This document shows, piece after piece, positions 10,581 through 22,441 of a DNA stretch of 64,000 bases. Made by a program: the position numbers and the translations under genes. The notes under the pieces were generated by a model, which saw only the letters and a program-made list of their open reading frames with translations, did not search any database and was not told the DNA's origin. Source of the stretch: Agrocybe praecox. Its lineage: Eukaryota; Basidiomycota; Agaricomycetes; Agaricales; Agrocybaceae. How positions within the stretch are numbered: position 1 is the stretch's first letter; each line of letters begins with the position of its first letter. Location: positions 1,736,001 through 1,800,000 of the forward strand of contig OZ024842.1 of assembly GCA_964017145.1 (NCBI GenBank). Reading direction: 5' to 3'.

Positions 10581-13500
10581 ATGATAGACCATCTCGTTGG
10601 TCGCCCAAACCCTTCTTGGAAACGTACTCAAGTTTGTGATCTCTACCTAGCTTCCTCGCGCAGGTCTAATCATCTCTTAATGTGAGAATAGGTCATTCTT
10701 GTAATCCTATTCTGGCTATGGAGGATCGTTCGAGGAAATACGAGCCCCCCGAGAGTTCTGTGGATGACCAGAGCAAACAGGGCTATTGCTAGTGTGTACA
10801 ATTAATTAAACACATTCACCGAGCCACCAACGCAGTCAACACAGAGCGATTCACTCCCTGGCAAATAATTATGAGCACATTAACAGCGGTGTATGCTATC
10901 AGGAATGTTGACAAACTACTGGGGTTAAATGGTGCGTAGTATTCAATCTCGTTTGGACACCGTTTCTGAGCATGCGCAATCAATTTCAGCCCCAGAGCCA
11001 TTGGCAAAACTAGTGCGTTTCCTTGGTATATGCGCGCTAATCGTGTATTGATCATCTCTCCTCAGTATTCTCCGTCTTATTATCGCGCAACATGGATCGT
11101 CACCGGATTAGACGCAGGATTCGCCACTGCGATGTCAATACGGCCCAAATGGTTGCGTGACATATCGTCTATCATATTCTCCTTCTATTACATCTTATAT
11201 GCACAAGAGGCCGATGAAAAGGTAGCATTTGTGATGTCATTAAGTACTTTAAATCATTCTGACATCTATGCCAGCTTCGTAGGTTCCGCGCCGTACCGAC
11301 GGTCGAAATGCTCCGTACGACCTGGGAAAAGACTTCAAACCCCTACGTCAGTCACTTGATTCATTATCAAAACGTCGTTCTCAAATGTCGAATATAGATT
11401 CGTCTTGTGACGCGTTTACCTCGCGTTGGGGTAAGACGGAAAATACTGTTACCAAGGCCCAAGTCATCATCCTACGACCGTCCCATTACGGCTTACCTAT
11501 TCTTCGCCCCGCCCGAGAAAGAACTATGCAAAGCCACAGAGCTGATTCTGGACTACCCTGGAGGCGGATTCGTCGCGATGAGTCCAGAGCATCATGAAGA
11601 AAGACTGCGCATGTGGGCAGTGTCCACTGGCAAGCCTGTACTAGCCCTCGACTACGGCAAGGCACCAGAATGTGAATATTTTATTTTCATTCCTTTTGAT
11701 GTTCACTTCTTTAACCTACGAATGCAGACCCATACCCTTTTGCTCGAGACGAGGCGTTTGATACATATCGGCTTATGGTGGAATCATGTAAGTGTGATAT
11801 CGTGAAAACAAGTATAAGCATCTCATGTTTCAATGTTTTTATAGGTGGAAAGCTAATTGGCATGTCCGGAAAGAAACTCAGTATAATAATATCAGGGGAT
11901 TCTGCGTATGTTGTTTCTTCGTTATACATGTCCTAAGTACTAATATGAATCCCATTTGCGTTAGAGGCGGAACGCTTGCTCTGAACGTAGTAATAAGAAT
12001 CCTTGAACTCAGGAATTTAGCTTCTTCGTCACATCAACCTATCAATTTGCCACTACCTACCGCTGTGGTTTTGAACTATGCAGCTCTTGATTTTAACTTT
12101 ACCTCATGGATGTCCGGCGATAATTTGCGCGTTTTACGATCAGAGCAGTCTTCCGGTAACATCCCGGGATTGAGGGAGGTGGCTGAGCTGAAAGACCATC
12201 TGAAGCATGTCGTAAGTAATTTCTTCATCACTACGGATTAGGCCTAAATGTTAATGCTACGCATAGAGTCCGCTCAGTATGGTAAGAGACAAGCCGAAAC
12301 CCACTAGAAAGCGGTTGAAACGAAGATCAAGCTGGAAAGATACCCTCAAGGGGTATGTGAGTGGAGAAGAAGTTGTCGAGAATGCCGAAGCTCGTGGAAT
12401 GTCGCAGTCTACTACGAGCTTGAAAGTTCCTTCGAAATCAGCACCAGGAAGGTCCCAGACATTTGCTGATGAAGGTTCATTGGCAGACGGAGAGAGCGAC
12501 GAAGATGAAGACTTTGGTGGAATCAGGGAAGAAGATCGACCTATTTCTGCACGGGTCGTATACAAGTACCCCAATGGAGGTGTTGGATACCCTAGGAGTA
12601 ATTCAGACATGGAAAGAAGACAAGAAGAATTATTGATTGCTGTGACGGCAGCCAATACGAAGGCAGTGGAGGCAGTGTCCAGGAGATCACCAGAACCTAA
12701 TACGGACGGAAATGCGAAGGAACCTATTGGAACCCGACTGACTATGACTAGTCGTACAGGGTTTTTCCAGGATCGGATTATCTCACCTAGTATGGTATGT
12801 GAATGTTCTACTATTAGAACGTATATATTGTTGATCAAAGTACAGATGCGTGCGATGGCTATATTGTACATTGGGCCTCATCGGAATCCTGACTTCGCGA
12901 CGGATTACCACATCTCGCCGATTCTAGCACCAAGTTATTTATTGGCGCAATTCCCTCCGCTCTTGATGCAGTGTGGAGAGAAAGATCCATTTGTAGACGA
13001 TACAGTCATTTTCGCGGGACGCGTGCGAGAGGCAAAGCGAGCGCGCAAGACTGAGCTGGATCTATTATTAGCGGGAAAGAGCGCGCGGTTTGGAGAGAAG
13101 CTGCGTATGAGCGCGAATGATGGTCATGTGGGAAGCAAAGCAGAGCTACAGAAAGAACGAGACAAGCTTGCGAGCGAGGCCGAATCTGATTGGGTGCAAA
13201 TGGTTCTTTTCTCAGACTGGAGTCACGGGTATCTCCAGATGCCAACGCTGCTTAACGAATCGACGGCGGTATGTTGTCCGTATGCTGTGAGGAGAGATAA
13301 AAGTGCTGAGCGACTTTGTGCAGGTTATCGAAGAGCTGGCGGAGTGGATCGACCACGCGTTTTCCAGATATGCAATTACGAGTACAGATGCCCGTGGCGC
13401 TGACCGCGTTGCAGTGCAAACACATTTGGCGCCCAAGTCCCACAAGTCTGGGTCGAGTCCTCTCACGTCTGAGACAGAGACAGATGACACGTGCATCACT

Positions 13501-13674
13501 TTTGTTCCGAAACGGCAGGTAAGAACAGTCAAGGAGGAGGAAGGGGAGGAAACAGAAAGCGAGAATGTCAAGACACCAGAGAAACCAACTGTGGGACGAC
13601 AGACTGGAGAGAAGATCACAGAAAGCGAGCTGATGAGAAGGAGACGGTTATTAGATTCGCACATCTTCGAGTAG
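10581..13674 (+). CDS. HSL-like alpha/beta hydrolase (esterase/lipase)
   Basis: Probable esterase or lipase of the hormone-sensitive-lipase (alpha/beta-hydrolase-3) group. The catalytic set is visible: oxyanion-type loop DYPGGGFVAMSPEHHEERL (around 11550-11600), nucleophile elbow SGDSAGGTLALN split by an intron near 11905-11965, acid in QCGEKDPFVDD (around 12970) and histidine in DWSHGYLQMP (around 13210). A hydrophobic stretch (VILVILFWLW) just after the short first exon suggests membrane anchoring. Between nucleophile and acid lies an insert of roughly 150 residues (12279-12780), rich in Ser, Arg and acidic residues, and a charged low-complexity tail follows the catalytic His. The start ATG at 10581 opens a 51-nt exon; the exon joins before 11090 are tentative. 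Substrate unknown. Confidence 0.82.
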
Positions 13675-13794
13675 CAGAATATAGACTTTATGCTGTGCAG
13701 CACAGCCACGGATTTAGCAAGTGCGCTCTGTTCGGGACTTGAAATTATTATTATCATGAGTCGATGAATGAATGAACTGTTTGCTCTTCACACC

Positions 13795-14930
13795 ATGGCT
13801 GCTGACTCTGAACAACAACAACAATATTCAATGTTATATCCCGCAGTCGCCGTCCCTCTTCCTCAAGGCATCCCAACAGAAGGCCCCGCGTCTCATCCAC
13901 AGGGGCCTCCTCAGCCATATCAAGTCCACTATTCTCCCTCAGAACAACCCACTCAGCTTCCCCCCACAGCGTCTTTACCTCAACTCATGAATTCTACATC
14001 CAAGCAAGAGTTTTATTCAACCCATCTCTTTCCACAGGTCCAGTCGTCTGCGACCCCTCCCTCGCCCTCTGCAGATCCACAACCTTCATCCAGTGGAGGC
14101 GCCGGTGCAAATCATTACCCTTCATCCACAGGCGTGCCCCGTCTTCCCCCCATTCTTCAAGTAGAGAAGCAGCAGGTCACCACATCCGCCACTCAGTTGG
14201 CAAGTGCTAGTCGTCGCCGCAACGAAGCCCACTTTGTGTGTCCAGTCCCTGGCTGTGGAAGCACATTTACACGCCGGTTCAACCTGCGCGGTTAGTTCAA
14301 GTATTCTTCTCAAGTCCTCAAAATGCTTAGTTTCCCTCTCTATAGGACATCTTCGGTCTCATACAGAGGAGAGACCTTATGTCTGTGAGTGGCCAGGCTG
14401 CAAGAAAGGATTTGCCCGACAGCATGACTGCAAGTGGGTGTATACACAATTTCTCCCTTTCGATCTTCTCTAATTTGCAGCAGACGACACCAAGCCCTAC
14501 ACGCCGCAAAATCTCAATCGAATGTCTGCCAGGGCTGCAAAAAGACTTTCAGTCGGTTAGATGCTCTAAACGTGTGTATTTGTTCTCTTTGTTCTTCATA
14601 ACACTAACATTCTTTTCCCTCATGTTGCAGCGGCACTGTAAGCCCCGTGGTTTGATCGTTTATCGACAATTCTAACCGTTTTAACCCTTTATAGTACGAT
14701 CTGATGGCGGCGCTGATTGTAGAGCGTCCAACCCCAAATTCGCCGCTCAGATGGAGGCGTCTCAGGCCCAAGGACAAGCGCAGGCGCATCCTCAAGCCGA
14801 GTCCCAAACCCAAACCCCTCCTCCAGCGGAAAGAGAGGGACAGGTCCATGATGAGCAAATGCAGAGCCCAAGTCCGAATGAAACTCATTCCGATGGCCAA
14901 GTCAGCAGTCGAGAAAACACAGTTCAATAG
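13795..14930 (+). CDS. C2H2 zinc-finger transcription factor, Ace2/Swi5-like
   Basis: Probable DNA-binding regulator. A Gln/Pro/Ser-rich N-terminus of about 140 residues is followed by three zinc fingers: [20 protein letters not shown] joined by splicing to [20 protein letters not shown], then GFARQHDC and a third, degenerate finger [18 protein letters not shown]. The spacing and the third finger ending near DGGADC resemble the Ace2/Swi5 group. Splices place CTA AAC | CGG CAC T | TA CGA, with a short internal exon near 14631-14637. The tail is a Gln/Ala/Pro-rich region ending at TAG 14928-14930. An upstream in-frame ATG at 13768 would add nine residues; the ATG at 13795 has the better context (ACCATGG). 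The 120 bp before it is all that separates it from the hydrolase gene. Confidence 0.85.
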
Positions 14931-15169
14931 GTATCAGATTTTCTTGTAACATGTACTACGAATGCGGAGGATGAGACGAGTTGAAGTTGATCCATGTAAT
15001 TATTCTATCGTTATAACGTTTTTTTCTTTCGCGGGTGATGGACTTGAAGTTCTAGCGCCCTAGCAGACGTAGTAGTTATTTGACATAAGGCATGAGCGCT
15101 TGTGCCGCCATTTAATTTACGATTGCATTTTGCTGTGCAGCGGAGATGGACTATTTGTTGCCCTGATAA

Positions 15170-15193
15170 CACGTGAGACCGGCTGCAGCCAAT
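15170..15193 (+). promoter_or_regulatory. CACGTG box and CCAAT box upstream of PEX5
   Basis: A palindromic CACGTG (15170-15175) and a CCAAT (15189-15193) sit about 95-115 bp before the PEX5 start codon. CACGTG is bound by bHLH factors and CCAAT by the Hap complex in fungi. Their use here is inferred from position and match only. The rest of 14931-15285 shows no gene. Confidence 0.35.
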
Positions 15194-15285
15194 CGGATGT
15201 AGTAATCGAGAAACATCCCGAGTGCTATTTCTACCCCGGACTTTAGACTTTCTTCTATACTCATCCATCTTTATCGCCACCGACC

Positions 15286-18034
15286 ATGGCTCTTCCAATG
15301 CTAGTTGGAGGCGGCGCAGAGTGTGGCCCCTCCAATCCTCTCCAAGGTCTTTCTAAACGGTTCGATCAAGACAGGGGCCTGCAACAAGTACGTTCGGGAG
15401 CGCAGATCCTAGTGTCTATACCGGTCTTATGTGTTTATTAGGATCACTTTGGCGCAGGCCGTGCTGGATCTTCTAGAGAGGTTCGCTACAATGATCTTAA
15501 TCTGCTCTGCAATGATACTCATCTATACGCAGACCTTCCGCACACAACAATCAATCGCCAACGCACACGACCAAGATGCTGCTTCCCGGTTTTTCTCGGC
15601 CAACAATTCTGCACCACAGTTCGCAGCACCAGATTCTGCATTCGATTTGTCATATATGCAAGCTGCATTGCCGATGAACCCGATGCAGCAGCAGTCCAAC
15701 GTGCTTGCAGCAGCCGCACCTGCAGCTTGGGCAGCGGACTTTATACAGAGTCAACCGGTTTTACACTCCTCATCTGTTCCGTTATCTCTCCAGCAGAATC
15801 TCAATGCTCAGAAAACGAATATGGATATACCAGTGGATGTACAGCAGATGCAACATGTTGGACCGGCTGCTGCAGCTGCTGCAATGTCGCCGCAAGGTGA
15901 GGCCGATATATTTTTCTTGCGTATACAATGTGTTCATTGCATTGCATTCTTTTTCCAGCCGGCATGCAGTGGAATCCGGCCTTGAGCAACTTCCGTGTGA
16001 ATTCTATGCCTGCATTCGTGTCCCAGATTCCTATTCACCAGCAACAGCCCCAGCCTGCTGTTAATTCCAAAAGTACGACCATCGATCTCTAATCATGTGC
16101 ATGAAACTGTAACTAACTTTGGGGTTCAGGAATTTCCTGGGATAGGGAATTCAGCCTTCAAGAGTCCCTTCTTGCCACGACCACAAATGCAGTTAACCAA
16201 GAAGTTCAACAAGAGGCTAAACAGAGACCTGCTGGTGAAGCCGATGAACTTGCAAGGACGGCAGGCATGCTTCTGGAGAATATCAAGCATGAGCAAAACC
16301 CAAAGTTTAAACAAAGTCAGTTTTTAGGGCTGATGAAACAGTTACGCGACGGAGAAATGAGAGTGGAGGGTGACAAAATGGTCGAAAGCGATGGGCAGTA
16401 TTCATCTCAAGTCGATGTCAAAGGCAAAGGTCGTGCTCTCGACAGCAGTACGTCGCGCTCTGTGAGCGAAATACTGAGCGAAGCATATTCTCAATCACTT
16501 GCTGCAGACACCGCACGACAAGAAGACCAGAAAAGGCAGCAGGAGGATCCTAACGATGCGTATTTCCGCCAGGACAACGAAGACTTCACTCACTATTGGA
16601 ACGACCACCAAGCGCGGCAGCTACATCACCAACAACTAGGCGAATCAGCGGAAAGCCGCTCTTGGGATAGACTGCAGGATGACTGGGACCGCTTCGAGGC
16701 CACAACGACTGGCATCAAAGCGATAAACAATTATCAATTCCAGCTCAACAACCCTTATCTTCTGGGAGACTCGTCCAGGACCAGAACCCACACACTACAC
16801 ACATATGAACGGCAATCGGTCTTAGAGGTGAGTGCTTAACACCGCTGAATTAAGCATCCCATTGGGTAAAGCTAAGCGCCTTCGCACTCGTGTTTGTAGA
16901 ACGTGCTTGAGCTGGAGGCCATGGTTCAGCGCGATATGACGAATGCGAGTGTATGGTACGAGCTCGGAGTTAAACAGCAGGAAAACGAGCGTGAGCACAA
17001 GGCTCTCCAGGCGCTTCAACGAGCCGTCGAACTTGACCCGACTCACTTGCCTGCTTGGCTCGCCCTCGCAATCTCGTACACAAATGACAACAACCGGCAG
17101 GGAACATACGACGCTATATACGAATGGGTCAGCCGGAACGAAAAATACCACGATGCTGTTGCGCAATTCCGCGCAACGAATAGTGGTGCAAAAAATATGT
17201 TTGACCGTTATCAAGAGTTAATTCAATGCTTGATCACAATGGCGAGAAGCGACACCACTGGAGATGTCGATGCCGATATACAAATTGCGTTAGCTGTTTT
17301 ACTGAACACTAATGAGGTTCGGGCATGTCTTTCTGGCTTGCGGAATTGGTGTACAGCTATTAAATCTTTCTTTCTTTTCAGGAATACGAAAAGGCGCAGG
17401 ATTGCTTTAGGACGGCACTTCAAGTTCGTCCTGATGTAAGCGCGTTCTTGTTTAAATCGTTTCGACAAATTCTCATGATTGTTATAGGATTGGTTACTTT
17501 ACAACAGAGTAGGTGCAACTATGGCCAACAGCGGCCGAGCAGAAGCGGCCTTGGAATACTACTACCGTGCCCTTGAATTGAATCCTGGATATATCCGAGC
17601 GAGGTACACCTATTCATGCTTTGCGCCTATAAGTTTAAAACGCTAATTCAATACGCAGGTTCAACCTGGGAATTTCGTGTATCAATCTTCGGGTAATTTC
17701 GTTTTGCGTCTGACAGCCGTGGTTCCTGGTTTTTTGACGATTACGCTTCTTTTCTTTCAGCGATACGAAGAAGCTGCGCAACACATTCTTGATGCTCTAG
17801 TATTGCAGGATAGTGATGGTGTTCGGGAAGAAGCGGGTTCGAACGAAAAGCGTGGGGTCGTCTCGACGGCGCTGTGGGATAGTCTGAGGACAACGTGTCT
17901 CCACATGCAGAGGGCCGACTTGGCGACGTATTGTGATCTCAAAGATTTGGAGGGTACGTTTGGATAAATCCTCTAGTGATTGAATTGTCTTTGACGAATA
18001 TCTTCATATAGGTTTTCGCAATCATTTTCCGTGA
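15286..18034 (+). CDS. PEX5: Peroxisomal PTS1 import receptor Pex5
   Basis: Soluble cycling receptor that binds C-terminal SKL-type signals and docks at the peroxisomal membrane. The N-terminus ([20 protein letters not shown]) carries the single conserved cysteine (Cys13) that in the family is mono-ubiquitinated for recycling. A disordered half follows with aromatic WxxxF-type motifs (WAADF, WDREF, and [11 protein letters not shown] near 16660-16695) that bind Pex14/Pex13. The C-terminal half, from [12 protein letters not shown] onwards, holds TPR repeats, e.g. [55 protein letters not shown] and [17 protein letters not shown]. It ends FRNHFP with TGA at 18032-18034. About ten short introns are present. 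Confidence 0.95.
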
Positions 18035-18232
18035 AGGTTGACCATGATCGACCTGCGAAGCCAGTAAACCCTGTTATTGTACCGTTGTGTCGCCCGTATG
18101 ATTCTGGCTTTTTTGTTCACTTCCTTGGATATAGATGGTGAAGAGTGGTTATATTTTTGGGTTGTATATTTCCTACGTAGATTTGGACGATTCTGCCCGG
18201 AATCAGCATATTAGCATTTACGAACTGGTTGT

Positions 18233-18484
18233 TTACATAGTGAACCGACCTGGTTCCAGTCCCAACCTCCTGTTCTTCTCATTACGAGAAGACAGCGCTC
18301 CTTTAATCTGGTCCAACATTTCCATGTCCTCTTTTGACATGTTGGGATTATCACCCAGCCGTTTCATTTTGACCATGAGGGCCTGGTGAGTTTGAAGGTC
18401 GGCCTTTTGTTTCGCCACCATATCGCGCACATCTTGGACGTCCTCGTCCGTCAATGGAATCAGTGTTGGGTTTCTGCGAATCAT
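18233..18484 (-). CDS. CDC26: Anaphase-promoting complex subunit Cdc26/Hcn1
   Basis: Small APC/C subunit that stabilises the TPR protein Apc6/Cut9. The 83-residue intronless ORF begins MIRRNPTLIPLTDEDVQDVR, matching the MLRRxPTxIxLTxxD N-terminus that threads into the Apc6 superhelix in other species, followed by a helical charged middle and a basic end (KNRRLGLEPGRFTM). The ATG at 18484 is preferred over an upstream in-frame one because the conserved motif must be N-terminal. It is convergent with PEX5 (198 bp between stops) and divergent from the PRA1 gene. Identification rests mainly on the first 20 residues. Confidence 0.8.
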   Translation of the reverse strand: MIRRNPTLIPLTDEDVQDVRDMVAKQKADLQTHQALMVKMKRLGDNPNMSKEDMEMLDQIKGALSSRNEKNRRLGLEPGRFTM

Positions 18485-18757
18485 TAAGTCGAATTTGTGG
18501 CAAAAAGCAAAAAGGCAACAATGCGGGGATGGAGGTGTTGGACAAATGAAAGTGACCAAACAGTCAAGTCGTCCTCATCATTGTTCCCCCGTTGACAAAC
18601 AAGACCAAATATCCAGCAAGGCGCGGTCGGGCTGCGGCTTGCTGCGTGTTTTGTCCTACACCTTGCACACTGACGATCTGCCACGCCTTCTTCACATCTT
18701 TCTTGAATACCACCACCACCCTTTTGCTGTACCATCTCCAAAAACACATATCCCGCC

Positions 18758-19545
18758 ATGGAACTCTTCCTCAAAGTCACCGATACCTTCAGGTCCCTGA
18801 AAGTCCGTCATATATGCCACCCTGTGTTCGAATTATCTATGCTGAACTGCATGCATGCTTAGGAAACAAAGCTATCCAGTCTTCGTCCGTTAGGAGAATT
18901 CTTTGACTACCAACGCATTTCAAGACCTGCCGATTTTAATCAAGCTACTTCGGTATGTAAACCTTGTGCACTTGCATTACAAAAGATCGCCACTAACATT
19001 CGAGTTGTAGCGGATATCCTACAACACCAGATATTTCTCAGGTGAATAAAGATGAATCTATCTCTGTGGAAACGGCTTCGATAATCAATTGTCTATACCA
19101 GGAAATTACCTCGTCATTGTCGCTCTTTTCGCCGTGTATTCCATGTAAGTCATTCCTTTGGTCAGTGACATTCAATGAGCATGTTTGATTTATCGTGTTC
19201 TAGCCTCACGGACTACAAGCTTCTTTTTTCCCTCATTTTCCTTGTTGGCGGTTTTGCTTTAATTAATAAATTCGGTATGTTTACTATTACTAAATGTACT
19301 CTGAGTGAGAGCTAACACGTATGTCCGCAGCGCCCGAAGCAACACAAGTGGGCGAGCACACTATCACACAAAAACATCTCTACACTGGCCTTTTCGTAAT
19401 TGGAATTCCTATGCTCTGGTGGGCGGGTCCCTTCGCTGCTATTTTCGGAATTTTCTTTGGATCAGCACTCCTCGTCCTTGCTCATGCAGCTTTGCTTGAG
19501 CCTGGTGTAGAAAGTGACTACGCCACTATCCAAGACCAAGTTTGA
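18758..19545 (+). CDS. PRA1 family (prenylated Rab acceptor, Yip3-like) membrane protein
   Basis: ER/Golgi membrane protein of the PRA1 family, which interacts with prenylated Rab GTPases. The first exon (18758-18802) encodes MELFLKVTDTFRSLK and joins in phase to SSLRPLGEFFDYQRISRP. RISYNTRYFSGNYLVIVAL, characteristic of the family, leads into two hydrophobic hairpins: LLFSLIFLVGGFALINKF and, after HTITQKHLYTG, LFVIGIPMLWWAGPFAAIFG plus SALLVLAHAALLEP. The stop is at 19543-19545. Five or more short introns. The gene starts 273 bp from CDC26, in the opposite direction. Confidence 0.88.
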
Positions 19546-20052
19546 GCGATGGCTTGAGGTTGGCCTTATGCCATATGCTAATTGATATAGTTTCATTATA
19601 ATGCACGTTTCTTATGTGTACAGATAATCTTTTTTGGCAGTGGAATTTATAGTTATAGTTACATTGCACTTTTTCTTCCATGGTTGACCGCACAACGGCC
19701 GTCAACAGAGACTCGAACAAGAACAAGGCGTGACATAACGTAACATTTTACTACCAACGGTAGGTAAAGGACATGGATAGGCGGATGAAAAGGATGAGAT
19801 GGTACATTCGGTACGTTTTTGAAGCAAGAAAGCGCAGAGCAGGAAGAGTATAGCGGGCGATAAATGTCGTCGGTAATACAATAAGGGATCGTAAATGGAA
19901 TAGAGCAAGCTGTGATATAAGTCAATCAGTCTCGCTGGTCGTAGAAAAAATGTAATAAGGAGAAAAATATGCGTGAGTAGAACAAAAAATAAGGATACAA
20001 AAGATGATGTATGCAACTCTGACTTCGAAACCGTATGTCGCCGTACGGTATA
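19546..20052. other. Convergent intergenic region, no gene seen
   Basis: About 500 bp between the stop of the PRA1 gene (+) and the probable stop of the Ert1-like gene (-). It is AT-rich and should hold the two 3' UTRs. Open frames here are short and lack recognisable protein features. No RNA gene was recognised. Confidence 0.6.
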
Positions 20053-22239
20053 CTATAGAAGGGGCAGCCATTGTCCTTTGGGATATTTATTAGCTTCCAT
20101 CAGAAGGTTAATAAAGGTCAACGCCAACCTATAACTATACTGGGAAGATCGAATAGATCTCTTCGTATTGAAAAACAGAATGTGGACGGCACAGGGGCAC
20201 CTGAGGGCTTTAACAGGACGCAATGGGAATAAACTGATTGTGTCGTGTTTTCAAACGCGTGGGACGCGAAGTTCTCCCAATATTCGACCACTGACTGGTT
20301 TTCGAAGAGCTGCGTGGAGTGGTCATCATTGTTAGCATGCGACGTGGCGCCAGAGCTGTTTTTAAACACAATTACCTCGTATATATACTTTTTCTTGCCG
20401 TTGCCCACGAGGTCTTCCAGCGGCCATTCTGTCAACATGCAGAACTCGGGGGCGACTAAACATATTTCGCCTGTCCGACGCCAGACTACCGTAGGGGTAC
20501 CGCTGAATGACATTAACTTGTCCAGTTCCTGTAAATGATGTATTAGGGTCAAGATAAAGCCGGCGTAGGTAGCTCAAACCATACCAGAAGTGTCCGCTGG
20601 AAACATCGTTCCACAAATATTTCATCATCCAGAGATAATGGCATTTGAAGGGCGATAAGTGACGGTCGAAATATTGCAAGTGCTCGTACGACCCGCAGAA
20701 TATCATTCTTTTCGAAACTTTTGAGTTGGGAGTGGGAGGGAAAGTGTATGATAATATGAATTCAATCAAAGAGGATATGATCAGCTCTTGAGTCTCCAGA
20801 GCACTCAAATGGTATGGAAAGACAGCGTGATGATATACTCACCGAGTGGGCAAGTGCTTCATTAAGAAGTGATAACCCTCAGTGTAGTCATACGGCGCAG
20901 TAACGCGGTCAGTTATGCTTTGCAATTTTGACCCGCGAGACTGAGGCCTGATCATCTCTGCAATCCCTAACGGCACAGAAGCAGAAGAACTTGGTGAGTC
21001 AGTCGACGGCGGCGGGGAAAGTAGCCCACGTGAACCAGCATCTTTCGAAGATGTGTCGTTGATAAACACAGTAGTCGGTGGAGATCGTGGTCGCGAATCA
21101 AGGGGATACCGTGGTTGCAGCGGATGCGGAACTGAAGATGTTTGAGAATAAGGAGCTGGGTAATTTAATTCGGGTACCTCCTCCGGTTGTTGAGGGTGTG
21201 GGTATGGATACGTCAGGTAGTGAGCATTGCCTGGTGAAGTTGATAAACTGGTTTCGGACTGTGCTAGCGCCATCTGGCTGTCGCCATAAGGTGAAGTAAA
21301 ACTATTGCTCCCACTGGCCAGCCGTGGAGAGGTAGGAGCGAAGTCGATAGGATCTGATGGCCAGGAATACTGAGGCGCAGATTGTGAAGGTGGTGGTGTC
21401 GTAGCTGTTTCTGGGGGACTTGGATTTCCAAGTATTGCAGAAAGTATGGAGTATTCGAGGTTTGCGGCTTCGGATCCGAAAGAAAAATTGGGATCAAAGG
21501 AAGAAGCGAGTAAAGATTCAGTTTGCGTGTAAGGTTCAGCTGATTATATTATATAATATGTGAATATCTGATTTTAACGGAGAAATCTGATATGCGTACC
21601 AATTGGGATTGGCGGTGGGTCTGCGGAGGTACCTGTACTTGACTGCTTCTCAGATGCGGACGTCTTGCCGTGCTTTAGTTGCTCTGCGGTGCACGTGATC
21701 AATGTAAATCGTAAAGACCGCCAGAGAGATTATGACGAAAAGTACCTAGTTCTTCTTCATCCAATAGATACTTTGCCTTTTTGCGATGCCCCTCTGTACA
21801 ATTATTTCCAAAACCGCGCTTGACACAGCGTTGGCAAGGACGCGCTGAATGCGGCAGAGTAAGAAAAAAACCGGTGATGTGCGCCCGCCAAGTGGCATAA
21901 TGAACTCACAGTCGTCGCAGGTAAGATGAGCCTTTTGACAGTGGTAGCAGGCGCGGTTTGCCTTCTTTTTCTTGGGGCCGTCTCTAGGCTTGCGCGAAGG
22001 TTGTGGTGAAGCAGAGTCTGCAGAGTGCTCGTCTGGACTCTCATTGCGTTTTCGCTTTGAGGCAGCGATTGAAGAAGAGGATATTAAAGAATTATTTTTC
22101 TTGAGAGAAGAGAGAGAGTTGGATGGGCCAGCCTGGATACTCTGACGTTGAGTATGATGAACATGTGTAGGTGGACGAAAGCACTCACGGAAGGCAAAGA
22201 CGAGGCCGGTCTAGGAGCTACTGCATAAACAGTGGCCAT
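20053..22239 (-). CDS. Zn2Cys6-PAS transcription factor, Ert1-like gluconeogenesis activator
   Basis: Nuclear regulator related to Ert1/Rds2, activators of gluconeogenic genes on non-fermentable carbon. From the ATG at 22239 the protein reads MATVYAVAPRPASSLPS, a basic Ser-rich stretch, then the zinc cluster: NRACYHCQKAHLTCDD is split by an intron (donor near 21912) and continues RPCQRCVKRGFGNNC and EGHRKKAKYL, giving six cysteines with Ert1-like spacing. A disordered Pro/Ser-rich middle follows, and a PAS-like region at 20100-20850 (LDKLMSFSGTPTVVWRRTGE, VAPEFCMLTEWPLEDLVGNG, PVPSTFCFSIRRDLFDLPSI). The last exon appears to be only 23 nt (20053-20075), adding QWLPLL after IVIG; without that splice the protein ends IVIGWR. 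Confidence 0.85.
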
Positions 22240-22441
22240 GGCGGACGTTGCGAAAGGCGGACAGAGCAAAAGGTAGAAGAAGCGGACCGAGGAGGATTTG
22301 ACAAGACTGTGTTTACTGTACGCTTCCACCTGATCACAGCTGATTTTATTTCCGGCTGCTCGCTTACTGGACCACTCCAAACCACCTCGAACCAGCTCGG
22401 CTCATTCCGAGCCTCTCTTCCGTTCTCCTTCATCCCTCCGG

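Noticed and set aside
12257..12871. 204-codon open frame on the minus strand
   Set aside because: Antisense to the hydrolase insert; no start context, domain or splice pattern of its own.
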